Source: Leeuwenhoekiella marinoflava DSM 3653
GTDB lineage: Bacteria; Bacteroidota; Bacteroidia; Flavobacteriales; Flavobacteriaceae
Reading direction: 5' to 3'
Assembly (NCBI RefSeq): GCF_900129005.1
Contig: NZ_FQUN01000014.1
Location: forward strand, 79,497 to 143,496
DNA length: 64,000 nt
The notes below the pieces were generated by a model, which saw only the letters and a list, made by a program, of their open reading frames with translations, had not been told where the DNA came from and did no database searches. This document shows positions 49,784 through 59,623 of the stretch, piece by piece. How positions within the stretch are numbered: the first letter of the stretch is position 1; each line of letters begins with the position of its first letter. The position numbers were made by a program, and so were the translations under genes.

Positions 49784-51517
49784 TTAAGAGTTTGTTGCTT
49801 CAGTATTTAATATCTGTTTTCCTGTAATTTGAAAAAGTAATCCAAAAAAGATTACTAGTGCACAGCCTATAACGTTAAGCCATAAATATGGCAATCTTAT
49901 GTATTCAAACTTATCTAAACAAAATAGCACTATTACTAGAATTTGAGTGAGAATAGCAGCTGGAAAAACAGCTTTAGATTTAATTTTCTTGATAAAGAAA
50001 GCTGACATGAAAATACCCAGAATGGTGCCGTAGAAAATAGATCCAATTATGTTAACCAGCTGTATCAAGTTGTCAAAAAGATTGGCTGTACAGGCAATTA
50101 GAATTGCTAGAATTCCCCAGCTTAACGTAAACCATTTTGTTGCGTCTACAAAATGAGATTCTTCTTTCTCTTCATCCAGATTACGGCGGTAAAAATCGAC
50201 TGTTGTTGTTGCGGCCAGAGCATTTAACTCAGATGCGGTAGATGACATGGCGGCAGAGAGAATTACCGCAAGAAGTAATCCTATAAGTCCACGCGGCAAA
50301 TTATTTAAGATAAAATGAATAAAGACATAATCTTTGTCGTTTGTTTCTACGTTGCCATTTGCCTGCCCGATAATCATGCGGGCTTCATCTCTTATTTTAT
50401 TTTCTTCTTTATTGATTTCCGCCAAAGCTTGGGATGCTTTTACAATAGTACCATTGGGTTGCGTAATCTCTTTGTTGGGATCTGAAGCTACCTGAAATCC
50501 TATTTCTGATTTGTCTGAACGCAATTCGTCTAACTTATTCTGTAAACCGTTGTATTCTTTTTCAAATGGAGTACCGTGAATAGCTGCAGTTGCTGCAGGA
50601 TTAAAATTTAGCGGAGTGGGGTTGAATTGATAAAACACAAAAACCATCACTCCAACAAGCAAAATGAAGAATTGCATCGGAACCTTAAGCAGACCGTTAA
50701 AAATCATTCCCAACTGCATTTCACGTAAAGATTTACCACTAAGGTAGCGCTGTACTTGACTTTGGTCTGTACCAAAATAGGAGAGCATTAAAAAAGTACC
50801 ACCTAAAATTCCACTCCAAAATGTGTAGCGGTTATCAAAATCGAAAGAAAAATCAAGCACATCAAGTTTACCACCTGCGCCGGCAATTTCTAAAGCGTTA
50901 TTAAAACTGATATTTTCTGGCAAATAGCTGATGATTAGAAAAAACGCAGCAAACATCCCTAAGAAAATCACACCCATTTGTTGCTTTTGGGTAACGGTAA
51001 CCGCTTTGGTACCACCAGAAATGGTGTAAATAACCACGAGGAGACCAATGATGATATTCAACGTATTTAAGTCCCAGCCCAAAACCGCAGATAAGATAAT
51101 AGAAGGTGCAAAAATGGTAATCCCTGCAGCAAGACCTCTTGATAACAAGAATAAGCCGGAAGCTAATGAACGCGTACGCTGATCAAATCTACTCTCTAAG
51201 TATTCATAAGCTGTATAAACATTGAGTTTGTAGTAGATAGGTATAAAGAAGATACAGATGATAATTACAGCAATAGGAAGTCCAAAGTAAAATTGTACAA
51301 ATCCTAAACCATCATTATAAGCCTGCCCCGGAGTTGATAAAAAGGTAATAGCACTGGCTTGAGTAGCCATCACTGAAAGACCTACCGTCCACCATTTTGA
51401 TTCATTACCACCGCGAATATAATCTTGTACATTGGTACGCCCGCGAGTTTTATATATTCCATATAAAACTATAAAAGCGAGAGTTGCTACCAGTACAATC
51501 CAGTCTATTTGTTGCAT
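49784..51517 (-). CDS. Sodium/solute symporter (SSS family)
   Basis: A 577-residue SSS transporter with about 13-14 membrane segments. The family pattern is visible in GGNESKWWTVGLSVMATQASAITFLSTPGQAYNDGLGF and YEYLESRFDQRTRSLASGLFLL. An extra-membrane loop (about 305-390) is rich in charged residues. It likely imports a sugar, sialic-acid-like or organic solute with Na+. It is preceded by a 36-codon membrane peptide gene and by a PIG-L deacetylase gene. Confidence 0.92.
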   Translation of the reverse strand: MQQIDWIVLVATLAFIVLYGIYKTRGRTNVQDYIRGGNESKWWTVGLSVMATQASAITFLSTPGQAYNDGLGFVQFYFGLPIAVIIICIFFIPIYYKLNVYTAYEYLESRFDQRTRSLASGLFLLSRGLAAGITIFAPSIILSAVLGWDLNTLNIIIGLLVVIYTISGGTKAVTVTQKQQMGVIFLGMFAAFFLIISYLPENISFNNALEIAGAGGKLDVLDFSFDFDNRYTFWSGILGGTFLMLSYFGTDQSQVQRYLSGKSLREMQLGMIFNGLLKVPMQFFILLVGVMVFVFYQFNPTPLNFNPAATAAIHGTPFEKEYNGLQNKLDELRSDKSEIGFQVASDPNKEITQPNGTIVKASQALAEINKEENKIRDEARMIIGQANGNVETNDKDYVFIHFILNNLPRGLIGLLLAVILSAAMSSTASELNALAATTTVDFYRRNLDEEKEESHFVDATKWFTLSWGILAILIACTANLFDNLIQLVNIIGSIFYGTILGIFMSAFFIKKIKSKAVFPAAILTQILVIVLFCLDKFEYIRLPYLWLNVIGCALVIFFGLLFQITGKQILNTEATNS

Positions 51518-51518
51518 A

Positions 51519-51629
51519 TTAAGCGGTGTAATACTTCATTAATAAAAAGAACAAAATGATATATACAGCATTCATAACGAGTACGAGCGTATAATATTTA
51601 GACCATCCTTCTTTTTTTGGCTGCATCAT
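51519..51629 (-). CDS. 36-residue single-span membrane protein, symporter companion
   Basis: MMQPKKEGWSKYYTLVLVMN followed by AVYIILFFLLMKYYTA: a basic N-terminus and one transmembrane helix. The ATG overlaps the PIG-L stop codon (ATGA) and its stop codon is 1 bp from the symporter ATG, so it is translationally coupled to both. It may be a small subunit or stabiliser of the SSS transporter, as small membrane peptides often are. No family match from memory. Confidence 0.68.
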   Translation of the reverse strand: MMQPKKEGWSKYYTLVLVMNAVYIILFFLLMKYYTA

Positions 51630-54124
51630 TGTTTGATTTTTTGGTCATTTTTTCCAACGGAAAGCATATTTGCAAAAAGACGATAGGCTCCAGAAACTCC
51701 TGCCGGAAGTTCTCTAAAGAAGCTTAAACCGGTATAAATATAACGACCTTCGCCATACTTAGCGATTAATAAACTGCCATCGCTTGCAGCTTCATCTTTA
51801 TCATGTATAGAAATTATAGGTTTATAGGCGCTGTCATATTCATCGGGAAAATAAAGGCCACGCTCTTGTACCCAACCTTCAAAATCGGTATTTGTTATTT
51901 TATTTGGGTAATTGAGTACTTCAGCTGTTGGATCTAAAACAGTGACTTCTGCAAATTCGTCGGTAACGCGGTCGCTACTTAAATGGAGTGGGTAAGGGCC
52001 TAAATTTGGAAAACTAAAACCTCTCGCGGTGTTATACTGTACCAACATAGTGCCGCCATTTTTTACATAATCTAAAAGAATTGGCTGTTTGTATTTGAGT
52101 TCATCAACCACATTGTAAGCACGAATTCCCATTACGACAGCATCAAAATTCTCTAAGTTTTTTGCTGTAATTTCTTCCGGGCTAACTTCTGCAACTTGAT
52201 AACCAATCTGTCTTAAACTTTCAGGAATCACATCTCCCGCACCAGCGATATAACCAATGTAATTTCCTTTTTTGTCAATATCTAATCGAACCAGTTTATT
52301 GGTAGAAGGTAGGGTAAGTGTTTGTAAAGGGATGTGGTCATAATCTATACGAACCACTTTATCGGTAAGTGTTTTTCCGTTTAAAACGAATTGCGGTTCT
52401 AATAGACCTTCACTTGCATCTTTAGGCGGAGTGACTGTAAATGCGATACTTTTTGTTTCGCCTTTTTGAGCGATATTTACTTTTTGTGGCTCGCTAACCT
52501 TCCAGCCGATGGGTACATTTAAGGAAACTGTTCCCGATAGGTTAGAGGTGTATGCTGTTACATCTGTCAAGATTGTTTTAGGTTCCGCATTCGCGAAAAT
52601 AATAACAGGGTCTTTAACAGCTACCGAAGCTTCCGGAACAATTTCAAACGGTTCGTATACTTCACCTTCAACACGATCAGTGTATTTGTAAACCAAATTT
52701 GTTATAAACGGAATGCTAATGGCACCTATTTTTAGATTGAAAATGGCTTTGAAAACCTTAGGAGTTTCAGGTAGGCCGATTAGTTCTTGATCGGTTACTT
52801 TATACATTCCCGCAGAACCCTGCTCAGTTAACCAATAAGCCGTAGTAAGATCAGCACCGCCTGTATTAAATTGTACTTGTTCTTTATAATCTGAATTGAA
52901 TGCTAAATCTTGAGAAATAACAATTTTTTTTCCGGAAGGTACTAACTCAATACTTTCTATTTCTACAGGGAAATGACTTCGGTTAATAGCTTCAAAAGTA
53001 AGATTGATTGTCTCATTCGCAATGGCGGCTTGTTGGCCGGTAGCAGCTTCTAGATACAGCCCAGAACACGCTTTGATTATTGAAGTAATTTGCTTGGTTT
53101 TTAGATCACGCCAATGTGCATCTTTTAGGTTTTTGATGAGCGTATACGCTTTCAGCAACTCCGGTAAACTAGCCGAAGGATTATTGAAGTCGTAATTTTC
53201 TTCAACTTCATAAAGTATTTTACCAATAGCCGCACCGCCTTCAACACGATTCCAAGATGTATCAATGCCTTCAAAAATGTTTCCGCTTTGCGGATAATCT
53301 CCTTTTAAAAGTTCAAGGTATTCTACTTGCTCACCACGAGATCCGGTATTACCAAAACCTTGTGATTTATGCTGACTGCGGCTTAATGCTGAAATTTCAG
53401 TATTGCTTAAACCGTAAGCCGGGTAGTAGCTACCCACATCTACAGAAACCAGATTGCTTTTATCTGCTTCTTTAAATTTTTCCTGACTGCCATAAAACCA
53501 CCATGAGGTATTAAAAAACAGGCGTTGTGGTTGCCAAATTTCGGTATATTTTAACTGATTTGGAAAAACCGAAGGATCATTAACCAAATCAAAAGCTTCA
53601 ACGCTGAGCATAGCAGAGGTCGTGTGGTGACCGTGTGTTGTGCCTGGAGACCGGTGATCAAACCTGTTGATAATTACATCAGGCTTAAAATTGCGAATAG
53701 CCCAAACCACATCGCTAAGTACCTGATCTTGCTCCCAGAATTCCAGTGTTTCTTCGGGATTTTTAGAATAGCCAAAATCATTTGCGCGTGTAAAACGCTG
53801 TTCGCCACCATCGGTTCTGCGGGCGGCTAATAATTCTTGAGTACGAATAACACCTAGTAACTCTCTGATTTCGGGGCCTATCAAATTTTGACCTCCATCT
53901 CCACGAGTAAGAGCTAGGTAACCAGTTCTAGCATGAACATCATTTGCCAGATAAGAAATCATAGCTGTATTCTCATCATCGGGGTGTGCAGCAAAATAAA
54001 GCGCTGTGCCTAAAAAATTTAGGCCTTTAAGCTGCTCATATATTTCTGAAGAAGATGGCTTTTTAGGTTTTTGGGCTTGCAACTGTAAGGTAACACAGCA
54101 GAGAAGAGCGATAAAAAAGCGCAT
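51626..54124 (-). CDS. PIG-L family deacetylase, secreted
   Basis: An 832-residue protein with a signal peptide (MRFFIALLCCVTLQLQAQ). The N-terminal LmbE/PIG-L zinc deacetylase domain has YFAAHPDDENTAMISYL (HPDDE), TRGDGGQN and THGHHTTSAM. Beta-rich domains follow (about 380-620), then a GATase-like C-terminal domain (VVMGIRAYNVVDELKYKQPILLDYVKNGGTMLVQYNT). It probably removes acetyl groups from N-acetyl sugars in the periplasm. Operon: PIG-L, small membrane peptide, SSS, Gfo/Idh. Confidence 0.88.
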   Translation of the reverse strand: MRFFIALLCCVTLQLQAQKPKKPSSSEIYEQLKGLNFLGTALYFAAHPDDENTAMISYLANDVHARTGYLALTRGDGGQNLIGPEIRELLGVIRTQELLAARRTDGGEQRFTRANDFGYSKNPEETLEFWEQDQVLSDVVWAIRNFKPDVIINRFDHRSPGTTHGHHTTSAMLSVEAFDLVNDPSVFPNQLKYTEIWQPQRLFFNTSWWFYGSQEKFKEADKSNLVSVDVGSYYPAYGLSNTEISALSRSQHKSQGFGNTGSRGEQVEYLELLKGDYPQSGNIFEGIDTSWNRVEGGAAIGKILYEVEENYDFNNPSASLPELLKAYTLIKNLKDAHWRDLKTKQITSIIKACSGLYLEAATGQQAAIANETINLTFEAINRSHFPVEIESIELVPSGKKIVISQDLAFNSDYKEQVQFNTGGADLTTAYWLTEQGSAGMYKVTDQELIGLPETPKVFKAIFNLKIGAISIPFITNLVYKYTDRVEGEVYEPFEIVPEASVAVKDPVIIFANAEPKTILTDVTAYTSNLSGTVSLNVPIGWKVSEPQKVNIAQKGETKSIAFTVTPPKDASEGLLEPQFVLNGKTLTDKVVRIDYDHIPLQTLTLPSTNKLVRLDIDKKGNYIGYIAGAGDVIPESLRQIGYQVAEVSPEEITAKNLENFDAVVMGIRAYNVVDELKYKQPILLDYVKNGGTMLVQYNTARGFSFPNLGPYPLHLSSDRVTDEFAEVTVLDPTAEVLNYPNKITNTDFEGWVQERGLYFPDEYDSAYKPIISIHDKDEAASDGSLLIAKYGEGRYIYTGLSFFRELPAGVSGAYRLFANMLSVGKNDQKIKQ

Positions 54125-54155
54125 ATTTTAAAAGAATTATTGTGGTTAGGGAATA

Positions 54156-54189
54156 CTCAGACTTAGCTCAAACACGAGCTAAGTCTGAG
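54156..54189. terminator. 14-bp perfect hairpin upstream of the PIG-L gene
   Basis: CTCAGACTTAGCTC/GAGCTAAGTCTGAG around AAACAC, followed by a T6 run on the plus-strand side. On the minus strand, where the flanking genes are transcribed, there is no T-run, so its role is open. Confidence 0.55.
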
Positions 54190-54273
54190 GTTTTTTAGTT
54201 TCCTTAGCAAAATACGAAACATAAATTTTACCCGTAAAAATTAATCAGTTTTTAGATTTAATTTTATCAAAAA

Positions 54274-54864
54274 TCACGCCGTAGCAGCAATTTCTAAAAG
54301 TGAATATAATTTTTGTGTAGGCAGGCCCATTACGGTGTTGTACGAACCTTCTAATTTGAGCAAGGCTATATGTCCTATCCATTCTTGAATGCCATAAGCC
54401 CCGGCTTTGTCAAAAGGCTTATAGGTATTGATATAATGCTGAATTTCTGCTTCTGAAAATACTCTGAAATGTACCGTTGCGCTGTCGTGGGTAACCCATT
54501 GTAGCTTTGAAGTAGTCACACAAACCGAAGAAATAACCTCGTGACTGGTCCCGCTCAATGATTGAAGCATTCTTGTCGCTTCTTCTGCATCTTTGGGTTT
54601 ACCTAATGCTTGCTCATCTTTAAATACTAGAGTGTCTCCGGTAATTAAAATTGTATCATCTGTAAGTTCATTTAAAAATGCTGCGGCTTTCTTTTTGGCG
54701 ATATACTTTGCGATTTCTGCTGGTTGCATTCCGGCTGGATAGCTCTCATCAATTGGTTTTAAACGAACTTCAAAATCTACTTCAAGAGCTTTTAGAAGTT
54801 CTTGTCTACGCGGGGATTGTGAAGCGAGAATGAGATTTTTATGTTGTAGGAGATTTTGGAGCAT
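54274..54864 (-). CDS. maf: Maf-like nucleotide pyrophosphatase
   Basis: A 196-residue Maf/YhdE: NLILASQSPRRQELLKAL, TLVFKDEQALGKPKDAEEATRMLQSLSGTSHEVISSV, IQEWIGHIALLKLEGSYNTVMGLPTQKL. It hydrolyses non-canonical or methylated nucleoside triphosphates (dTTP/UTP pyrophosphatase). It follows the UbiA gene by 11 bp, the usual flavobacterial order. Confidence 0.93.
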   Translation of the reverse strand: MLQNLLQHKNLILASQSPRRQELLKALEVDFEVRLKPIDESYPAGMQPAEIAKYIAKKKAAAFLNELTDDTILITGDTLVFKDEQALGKPKDAEEATRMLQSLSGTSHEVISSVCVTTSKLQWVTHDSATVHFRVFSEAEIQHYINTYKPFDKAGAYGIQEWIGHIALLKLEGSYNTVMGLPTQKLYSLLEIAATA

Positions 54865-54875
54865 TAAATAAGGTT

Positions 54876-55787
54876 TTAAAATTTTAAGGTTAGTGTCAAA
54901 ACACCCAACGATACGATACCCAAAAGCATAATAAGTTTTAGCAGTTTAGATAGAAACGTATAATGAATTTGTTTATCAGCATAACGGGCTTTTATGCAAA
55001 AAAATACCAGTGGTACCACAACTGCGGCAACTAGGTATATTGAAGTCCATACATTAGCTTGCAAGTAGGCATAGATATATCCCAGAATTGTAAAAATATA
55101 AATCACAGCGATATAAGCCGAAAGTTTAGCGGTACGCTCTAATCCTAAAACTATTGGTAAAGACTGAATTCCGGCGGCGTGATCGCCATTTGTATCTTCG
55201 ATATCTTTAATAATTTCTCTTAGGAAATTGAGCATCAAAGCAAAAATGCCATAGTCTCTTAAGATAGACATAGGCGTAATCAATTCTTGCTGAAACCGAT
55301 TCAGTAGCGGAAGCATATCAAAAATGATCACAATGAAAATTGAAGAAGCTACGGCAATACTAACGACCAAATTTCCGATTATGATCAGCTGTTTTAAAAA
55401 GTTGGCATACACATAGAGTAGTGCTGAAATCAAGACAAAAAGGGTTGCGAAGTTAGTTAAGTCCATACTATAGCACATCAGGAAACCAATGCCCACACCA
55501 GCAATATTTAATGCCAGGTAGATAGTAAAAGCAAAACTCTCAGAGAATGAGGATGGAATATAAGTTTTTGTTGGTTTATTGATGCGGTCGCTAACCACAT
55601 CATTGATGTCATTTATCACATACCCGGCTGCAGCGATCAGAACTGTTGCAATGAGCAAAAGTGCAAAATTAAAATGCGATAGGGCGGTGGGTAGGTTTAA
55701 GGCCTTTAAAAAACCATAATGCACTAAAATCTGTGTGAGTACTATGAGTAACAGATTTTTATATCGAATAAATTTAAAGAAGGTCAA
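54876..55787 (-). CDS. UbiA-family prenyltransferase
   Basis: A 303-residue membrane protein with 8-9 helices. The first Asp-rich motif NDINDVVSDRINKPTK binds Mg-prenyl diphosphate; the second is EIIKDIEDTNGDHAAGIQSLP. It resembles geranylgeranylglycerol-phosphate geranylgeranyltransferase-like proteins of Bacteroidota. Co-directional with maf. Confidence 0.88.
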   Translation of the reverse strand: MTFFKFIRYKNLLLIVLTQILVHYGFLKALNLPTALSHFNFALLLIATVLIAAAGYVINDINDVVSDRINKPTKTYIPSSFSESFAFTIYLALNIAGVGIGFLMCYSMDLTNFATLFVLISALLYVYANFLKQLIIIGNLVVSIAVASSIFIVIIFDMLPLLNRFQQELITPMSILRDYGIFALMLNFLREIIKDIEDTNGDHAAGIQSLPIVLGLERTAKLSAYIAVIYIFTILGYIYAYLQANVWTSIYLVAAVVVPLVFFCIKARYADKQIHYTFLSKLLKLIMLLGIVSLGVLTLTLKF

Positions 55788-56011
55788 TCGCTAGAATTTG
55801 AAAAGACCAAATATACTAAAAGCCACATATTATGTAGCTTTTAGATCAATTGATGAACTTGTAATATTTACTCGATAATCGAGATTTAAATGCTCTTAGA
55901 CTTACCTTGAAGTAAAAGCTGTTTCTTTTTTATGCCCCGTGGGTTTGCCTCAAGGTGATTTACTCAAAAATTCTTGAGGCTTTAATGAGTTTAAGATCAA
56001 CTCAAATGTGA

Positions 56012-56746
56012 TTATTTTTGATCAACATCACCTCCCGAATTTTCGATAACAGCTACTTTTTTTGGTTCTCCCCAGTAGTCTATATCTCCCGCACTTGAAG
56101 CTTTAGTAGCGATTTCTTTAGAAACATAAACGCGTATATTAGCTGCGCTAGAAGCTTCTGCGTCACAGAATTCTGCTTTAAGATCTTTAGCATTGATGGT
56201 TGCTGCAGAACTTGCATCAAAGCGTAACGTCTGTGCTTCACCTTCTAAATGTAAAGTAGCAGCGCTACTTGCATCTGCATTGATCTCCCGAATTTCAACA
56301 GGTACTTTTACAGTAGCAGCACTAGAGACATCAAAAGTGATGCGATCTCCGGTAAGAGTTTCTACTGCTGTGATGTTAGACGCGCTACTTGCTTTTACAG
56401 ATTCTAAAGGCTGTGTGTAGGTCACGTGAATTTTACGGGATGTTGCATTACCTATATTAGAATTGTCTGTTGTTTCAATACGCAGTGTGTTTCCTTCATA
56501 ATGAACATCAAGATATTCTAGCAAGTTGTCATCCATTTCTGCTGTGACAGCTGGAGTGGAACCTTTTTTAAGAATTACATCCCAACCGTTACTGGTGTGA
56601 ATTTTAGAAAAATCCTTTGTGAGATTAAGGTCTTTATTGACTACGTTTCCGTTGCCATTAACCTGCCCCATATCTAAACTGAAATTACATGAGGTCACCA
56701 TAAGAGCAGTTACTATTCCAATAAGTAATTTGATTAGTGTTGTCAT
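56012..56746 (-). CDS. GIN-domain (DUF2807) lipoprotein-like protein
   Basis: A 244-residue exported protein (MTTLIKLLIGIVTALMVTSCNF, lipobox Cys). The repeated beta-helix pattern ...VKASSASNITAVETLTGDRITFDVSSAATVKVPVEIREINADASSAATLHLEGEAQTLRFDASSAATINAKDLKAEFCDAEASSAANIRV, with (D/E)ASSAA turns, is typical of DUF2807. It lies 29 bp after the PspC-domain gene; probably an envelope-stress output. Function unknown. Confidence 0.88.
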   Translation of the reverse strand: MTTLIKLLIGIVTALMVTSCNFSLDMGQVNGNGNVVNKDLNLTKDFSKIHTSNGWDVILKKGSTPAVTAEMDDNLLEYLDVHYEGNTLRIETTDNSNIGNATSRKIHVTYTQPLESVKASSASNITAVETLTGDRITFDVSSAATVKVPVEIREINADASSAATLHLEGEAQTLRFDASSAATINAKDLKAEFCDAEASSAANIRVYVSKEIATKASSAGDIDYWGEPKKVAVIENSGGDVDQK

Positions 56747-56775
56747 AGTTTTTGTTTTTTGATTGATAAATGATA

Positions 56776-58509
56776 TTAGTTTATAGAATCTAATTCTTTC
56801 TCAGGTGTTTCTACTTCAACACCATCTTGCTCAGGTTCTACTTTTGATTGGTATTCATATACGTTATTTGTTACAGTAGAATCTGATGTGCTTTCTGAAT
56901 ATTCCCATTCATTATTTTCTTCCACTTCTTGTTCTATAACTTCAATAGGACAGGTTGTGCAGATCAATTCTGAATCTTGCATCACTGTATAATACCCTAT
57001 ATAGTCACGATCCAGCAAATCAGAATATCTGCTTCTGTGGTAAGTTGATATATTGTTATCTGTAAGAAGTGCCATTCCTTCTGGGATAGCAAGAATCAAT
57101 TCTACTTCTTGGTCTCTAAACTTGTTTATATAATCGGTTACAAAGAAGTTGTCTAGCAATAAGGTGTTTCCGATAACTTCAAAATTGTAAACAATTTGCT
57201 GAGCGCGATTTTCAGCTTCGTTAAAAGAGCTTCCCTGCGCATTCTTTTTAATGATTAGTTTTGTTTCTGGCGAATCACTTTTTTGAACGCTGAGGTTTAC
57301 ATCACGATTGTAAATCACTTTATTACCATTATCGTCTGTACGTATTTTCCAGCTTTGATTGTGATACTTTTCAGCGCTGTACTTGTTTTGCGTTTTCATC
57401 TTAACTGTAAGTGTATCTGTAGACTGTACCGGTAACACTTCAGTAATCAACTTTTCACCATCAACTGCGGTAGCCATACCTTGACGTACCCCAAGAACAG
57501 CTATTGCGATAAGCGATACTAACCAAAGACCTAGCAGTGTTAATTTCGCCGTAAGGCTTAACCTTTTTAAAGTGTTTACCAGAATACGCAGACCTAGATA
57601 AAACAACATAAAGAATGGTATACCAACTGCTAAGAACGTTAAGAGTGTAATCAACCAAAGTGGTGCGCCACTGGTATTTGCCATCTCAACATAATCTGCG
57701 ATACTGCCGTCAAAAAAGTCTAAAGTTCCTGCAGTAAATAGACCTACAAAAAGACCTATTAGTGTACAACCACCTATTAAGATAAGTAGGATACCTATAA
57801 ATTTCACAAAAACCTTTAGAATAAACATGATGATTTTGCCCAGCGTACTGGCAAAAGATCCGGCTCCTTCACGAGCTTTGTTACCATACTTAACATAGTC
57901 AACATTTTTTACGGAATCTGCAACCGTGTCAAAGCCTTCTTTAACCTTACGCTGAATATTGTCTATGTTGACGGGCTTTCCCCGCATTTCCAGTTTTTCT
58001 GATGTGGTACGCGCTTCTGGAACAAAGATCCAGAAAGCGGCGTAGATTAAAATAAATCCTCCCCAAGAGAAAATGGTAAGCAGAATAAGTGCGATACGTA
58101 GCCATACTGCGTCTATTTGTAAATAGTGTCCCAGACCAGAACACACACCTCCTATATAAGAGTGCTCTGTATCTCTGTAAAGCTTTTTGGTAGAAGAGTC
58201 TGTATAGTTATGCTTTTTTGTAGGTTCATCTTCAAAAATCTCTTCGTCAAGACGGTAATCTTCGGGTTGTCCCATAATGTTGATTACTTCTTCAACTTCG
58301 GCCATACCAATTACTTGGCGCTCATTTTTCACACGTTCAGAAAATAATTCTGCTATGCGTGCTTCTATATCCTGTATGATTTCTTCACGACCTTGAGCAT
58401 CTGTAAACGAACGTTTGATCGCGTCGAGATAGCGCTGCAATTTGGCATACGCGCTTTCATCTATATGAAAAAATAGGCCGGCTAGATTAATATTAACTGT
58501 CTTATTCAT
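56776..58509 (-). CDS. PspC-domain membrane protein
   Basis: A 577-residue protein. An N-terminal soluble part (about 1-95, EEIIQDIEARIAELFSERV) precedes the PspC domain (KKLYRDTEHSYIGGVCSGLGHYLQIDAVWLRIALILLTIFSWGGFILIYAAFWIFVPE, about 107-164). Several further membrane helices and a C-terminal periplasmic beta-rich region follow. It acts in envelope-stress sensing. It overlaps padR by 8 bp. Confidence 0.9.
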   Translation of the reverse strand: MNKTVNINLAGLFFHIDESAYAKLQRYLDAIKRSFTDAQGREEIIQDIEARIAELFSERVKNERQVIGMAEVEEVINIMGQPEDYRLDEEIFEDEPTKKHNYTDSSTKKLYRDTEHSYIGGVCSGLGHYLQIDAVWLRIALILLTIFSWGGFILIYAAFWIFVPEARTTSEKLEMRGKPVNIDNIQRKVKEGFDTVADSVKNVDYVKYGNKAREGAGSFASTLGKIIMFILKVFVKFIGILLILIGGCTLIGLFVGLFTAGTLDFFDGSIADYVEMANTSGAPLWLITLLTFLAVGIPFFMLFYLGLRILVNTLKRLSLTAKLTLLGLWLVSLIAIAVLGVRQGMATAVDGEKLITEVLPVQSTDTLTVKMKTQNKYSAEKYHNQSWKIRTDDNGNKVIYNRDVNLSVQKSDSPETKLIIKKNAQGSSFNEAENRAQQIVYNFEVIGNTLLLDNFFVTDYINKFRDQEVELILAIPEGMALLTDNNISTYHRSRYSDLLDRDYIGYYTVMQDSELICTTCPIEVIEQEVEENNEWEYSESTSDSTVTNNVYEYQSKVEPEQDGVEVETPEKELDSIN

Positions 58510-58846
58510 TGTTTTTTGCTTTTTGATTGGTTACCAGTGAGACGGCTTTTTGAAGGTCATCCCAGGTTGATGATAGTTCATTTAAGAAGAGCTTACCGGT
58601 GTCTGTAAGTCCGTAATATTTACGAGGTGGCCCACTGGTTGATTCTTCCCAGCGGTAATTGAGTAAACCAGCATTTTTAAGTCTGGTAAGAAGGGGGTAA
58701 ATAGTGCCTTCTACCACCAGTAGCTTAGCGTCTTTAAGCGTTTCTAGTATTTCTGCAACATACGCATCTTCATCTTTTAAAATAGAGAGGATGCAATACT
58801 CCAAAACACCTTTACGCATCTGCGCCTTTGTGTTTTCAATCTTCAT
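58502..58846 (-). CDS. PadR-family transcriptional regulator
   Basis: A 114-residue PadR: MRKGVLEYCILSILKDEDAYVAEILETLKDAKLLVVEGTIYPLLTRLKNAGLLNYRWEESTSGPPRKYYGLTDTGK. It likely represses its own operon, padR-pspC-GIN. First gene of the operon; 8-bp overlap with the PspC gene. Confidence 0.93.
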   Translation of the reverse strand: MKIENTKAQMRKGVLEYCILSILKDEDAYVAEILETLKDAKLLVVEGTIYPLLTRLKNAGLLNYRWEESTSGPPRKYYGLTDTGKLFLNELSSTWDDLQKAVSLVTNQKAKNNE

Positions 58847-58966
58847 AGATCATGTGTGTTAAGCGATTAATAACTGTTCGTTTTTTGATTCCGCTGAGCG
58901 GAAATTTTTTTGAGGATTTCCCTCTTGTTTTCATTTCAGAATCTATTTATACTGAAATGCATTTGC

Positions 58967-59479
58967 TTAAACCTCAGGTGATGAGTCTGAAGGTGTTTCT
59001 TTATCAGAAACTTTAAGCGTCTTTAAAAAGTTTATACATAATGGGTACTTGTATGCTTCTCCATTACTGGCACTTACTGCTGCAGATATCACCGAAAACA
59101 AGGTGATGATAAACAGTGCTAGTAAAAGAATACCGAATACAAATACAGTGATGATGAGGCCACTGGCTTGTCCCGGAAACACAAGGTTTTCAAAAGTTTC
59201 TTCACTTATATATCCCATTTCGCCCGAAGCAATTAAACCTTGCCATACTAAAAACGGAATAGCGATAAGTATAAGTGCGATTGCATAAATAAACATGCTC
59301 ATTTGAAAGTTAAGGGCGCGTCTTCCGTGATTATCTATAAATAAAGAATCGCGTTTTAGCGCTAACCAAATAAGTAGGGGAGCGATAAAATTCCCTAACG
59401 GAAAGATGAATTGCGTAAATACAGATAAGTGTATAAATGCTGCTATGTTTTTCTGATTGGTTTTGATGCTAGTTTCCAT
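58967..59479 (-). CDS. DUF4870 membrane protein
   Basis: A 170-residue protein with three to four transmembrane helices: IAAFIHLSVFTQFIFPLGNFIAPLLIWLALKRDSLFIDNHGRRALNFQMSMFIYAIALILIAIPFLVW is the DUF4870 hallmark. Function unknown; it often accompanies PspC-type genes as here. Confidence 0.87.
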   Translation of the reverse strand: METSIKTNQKNIAAFIHLSVFTQFIFPLGNFIAPLLIWLALKRDSLFIDNHGRRALNFQMSMFIYAIALILIAIPFLVWQGLIASGEMGYISEETFENLVFPGQASGLIITVFVFGILLLALFIITLFSVISAAVSASNGEAYKYPLCINFLKTLKVSDKETPSDSSPEV

Positions 59480-59623
59480 TGCTTATTATTTTCTTATGCA
59501 AATATATATATAAAAGCAGGTATTTTGTATTACATAGTACTTTAATTTAACTAAATATTAACAAAAAAGAAACTTACAGAAATCAGATTAGAAGTCTATT
59601 TTTGAGGTATAAACACACAGATT

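Noticed and set aside
59211..59220. Ten-base match to the start of guide 6 (TTCACTTATA)
   Set aside because: It lies inside the DUF4870 gene, is not preceded by G and stops after ten bases; expected by chance in A/T-rich DNA.
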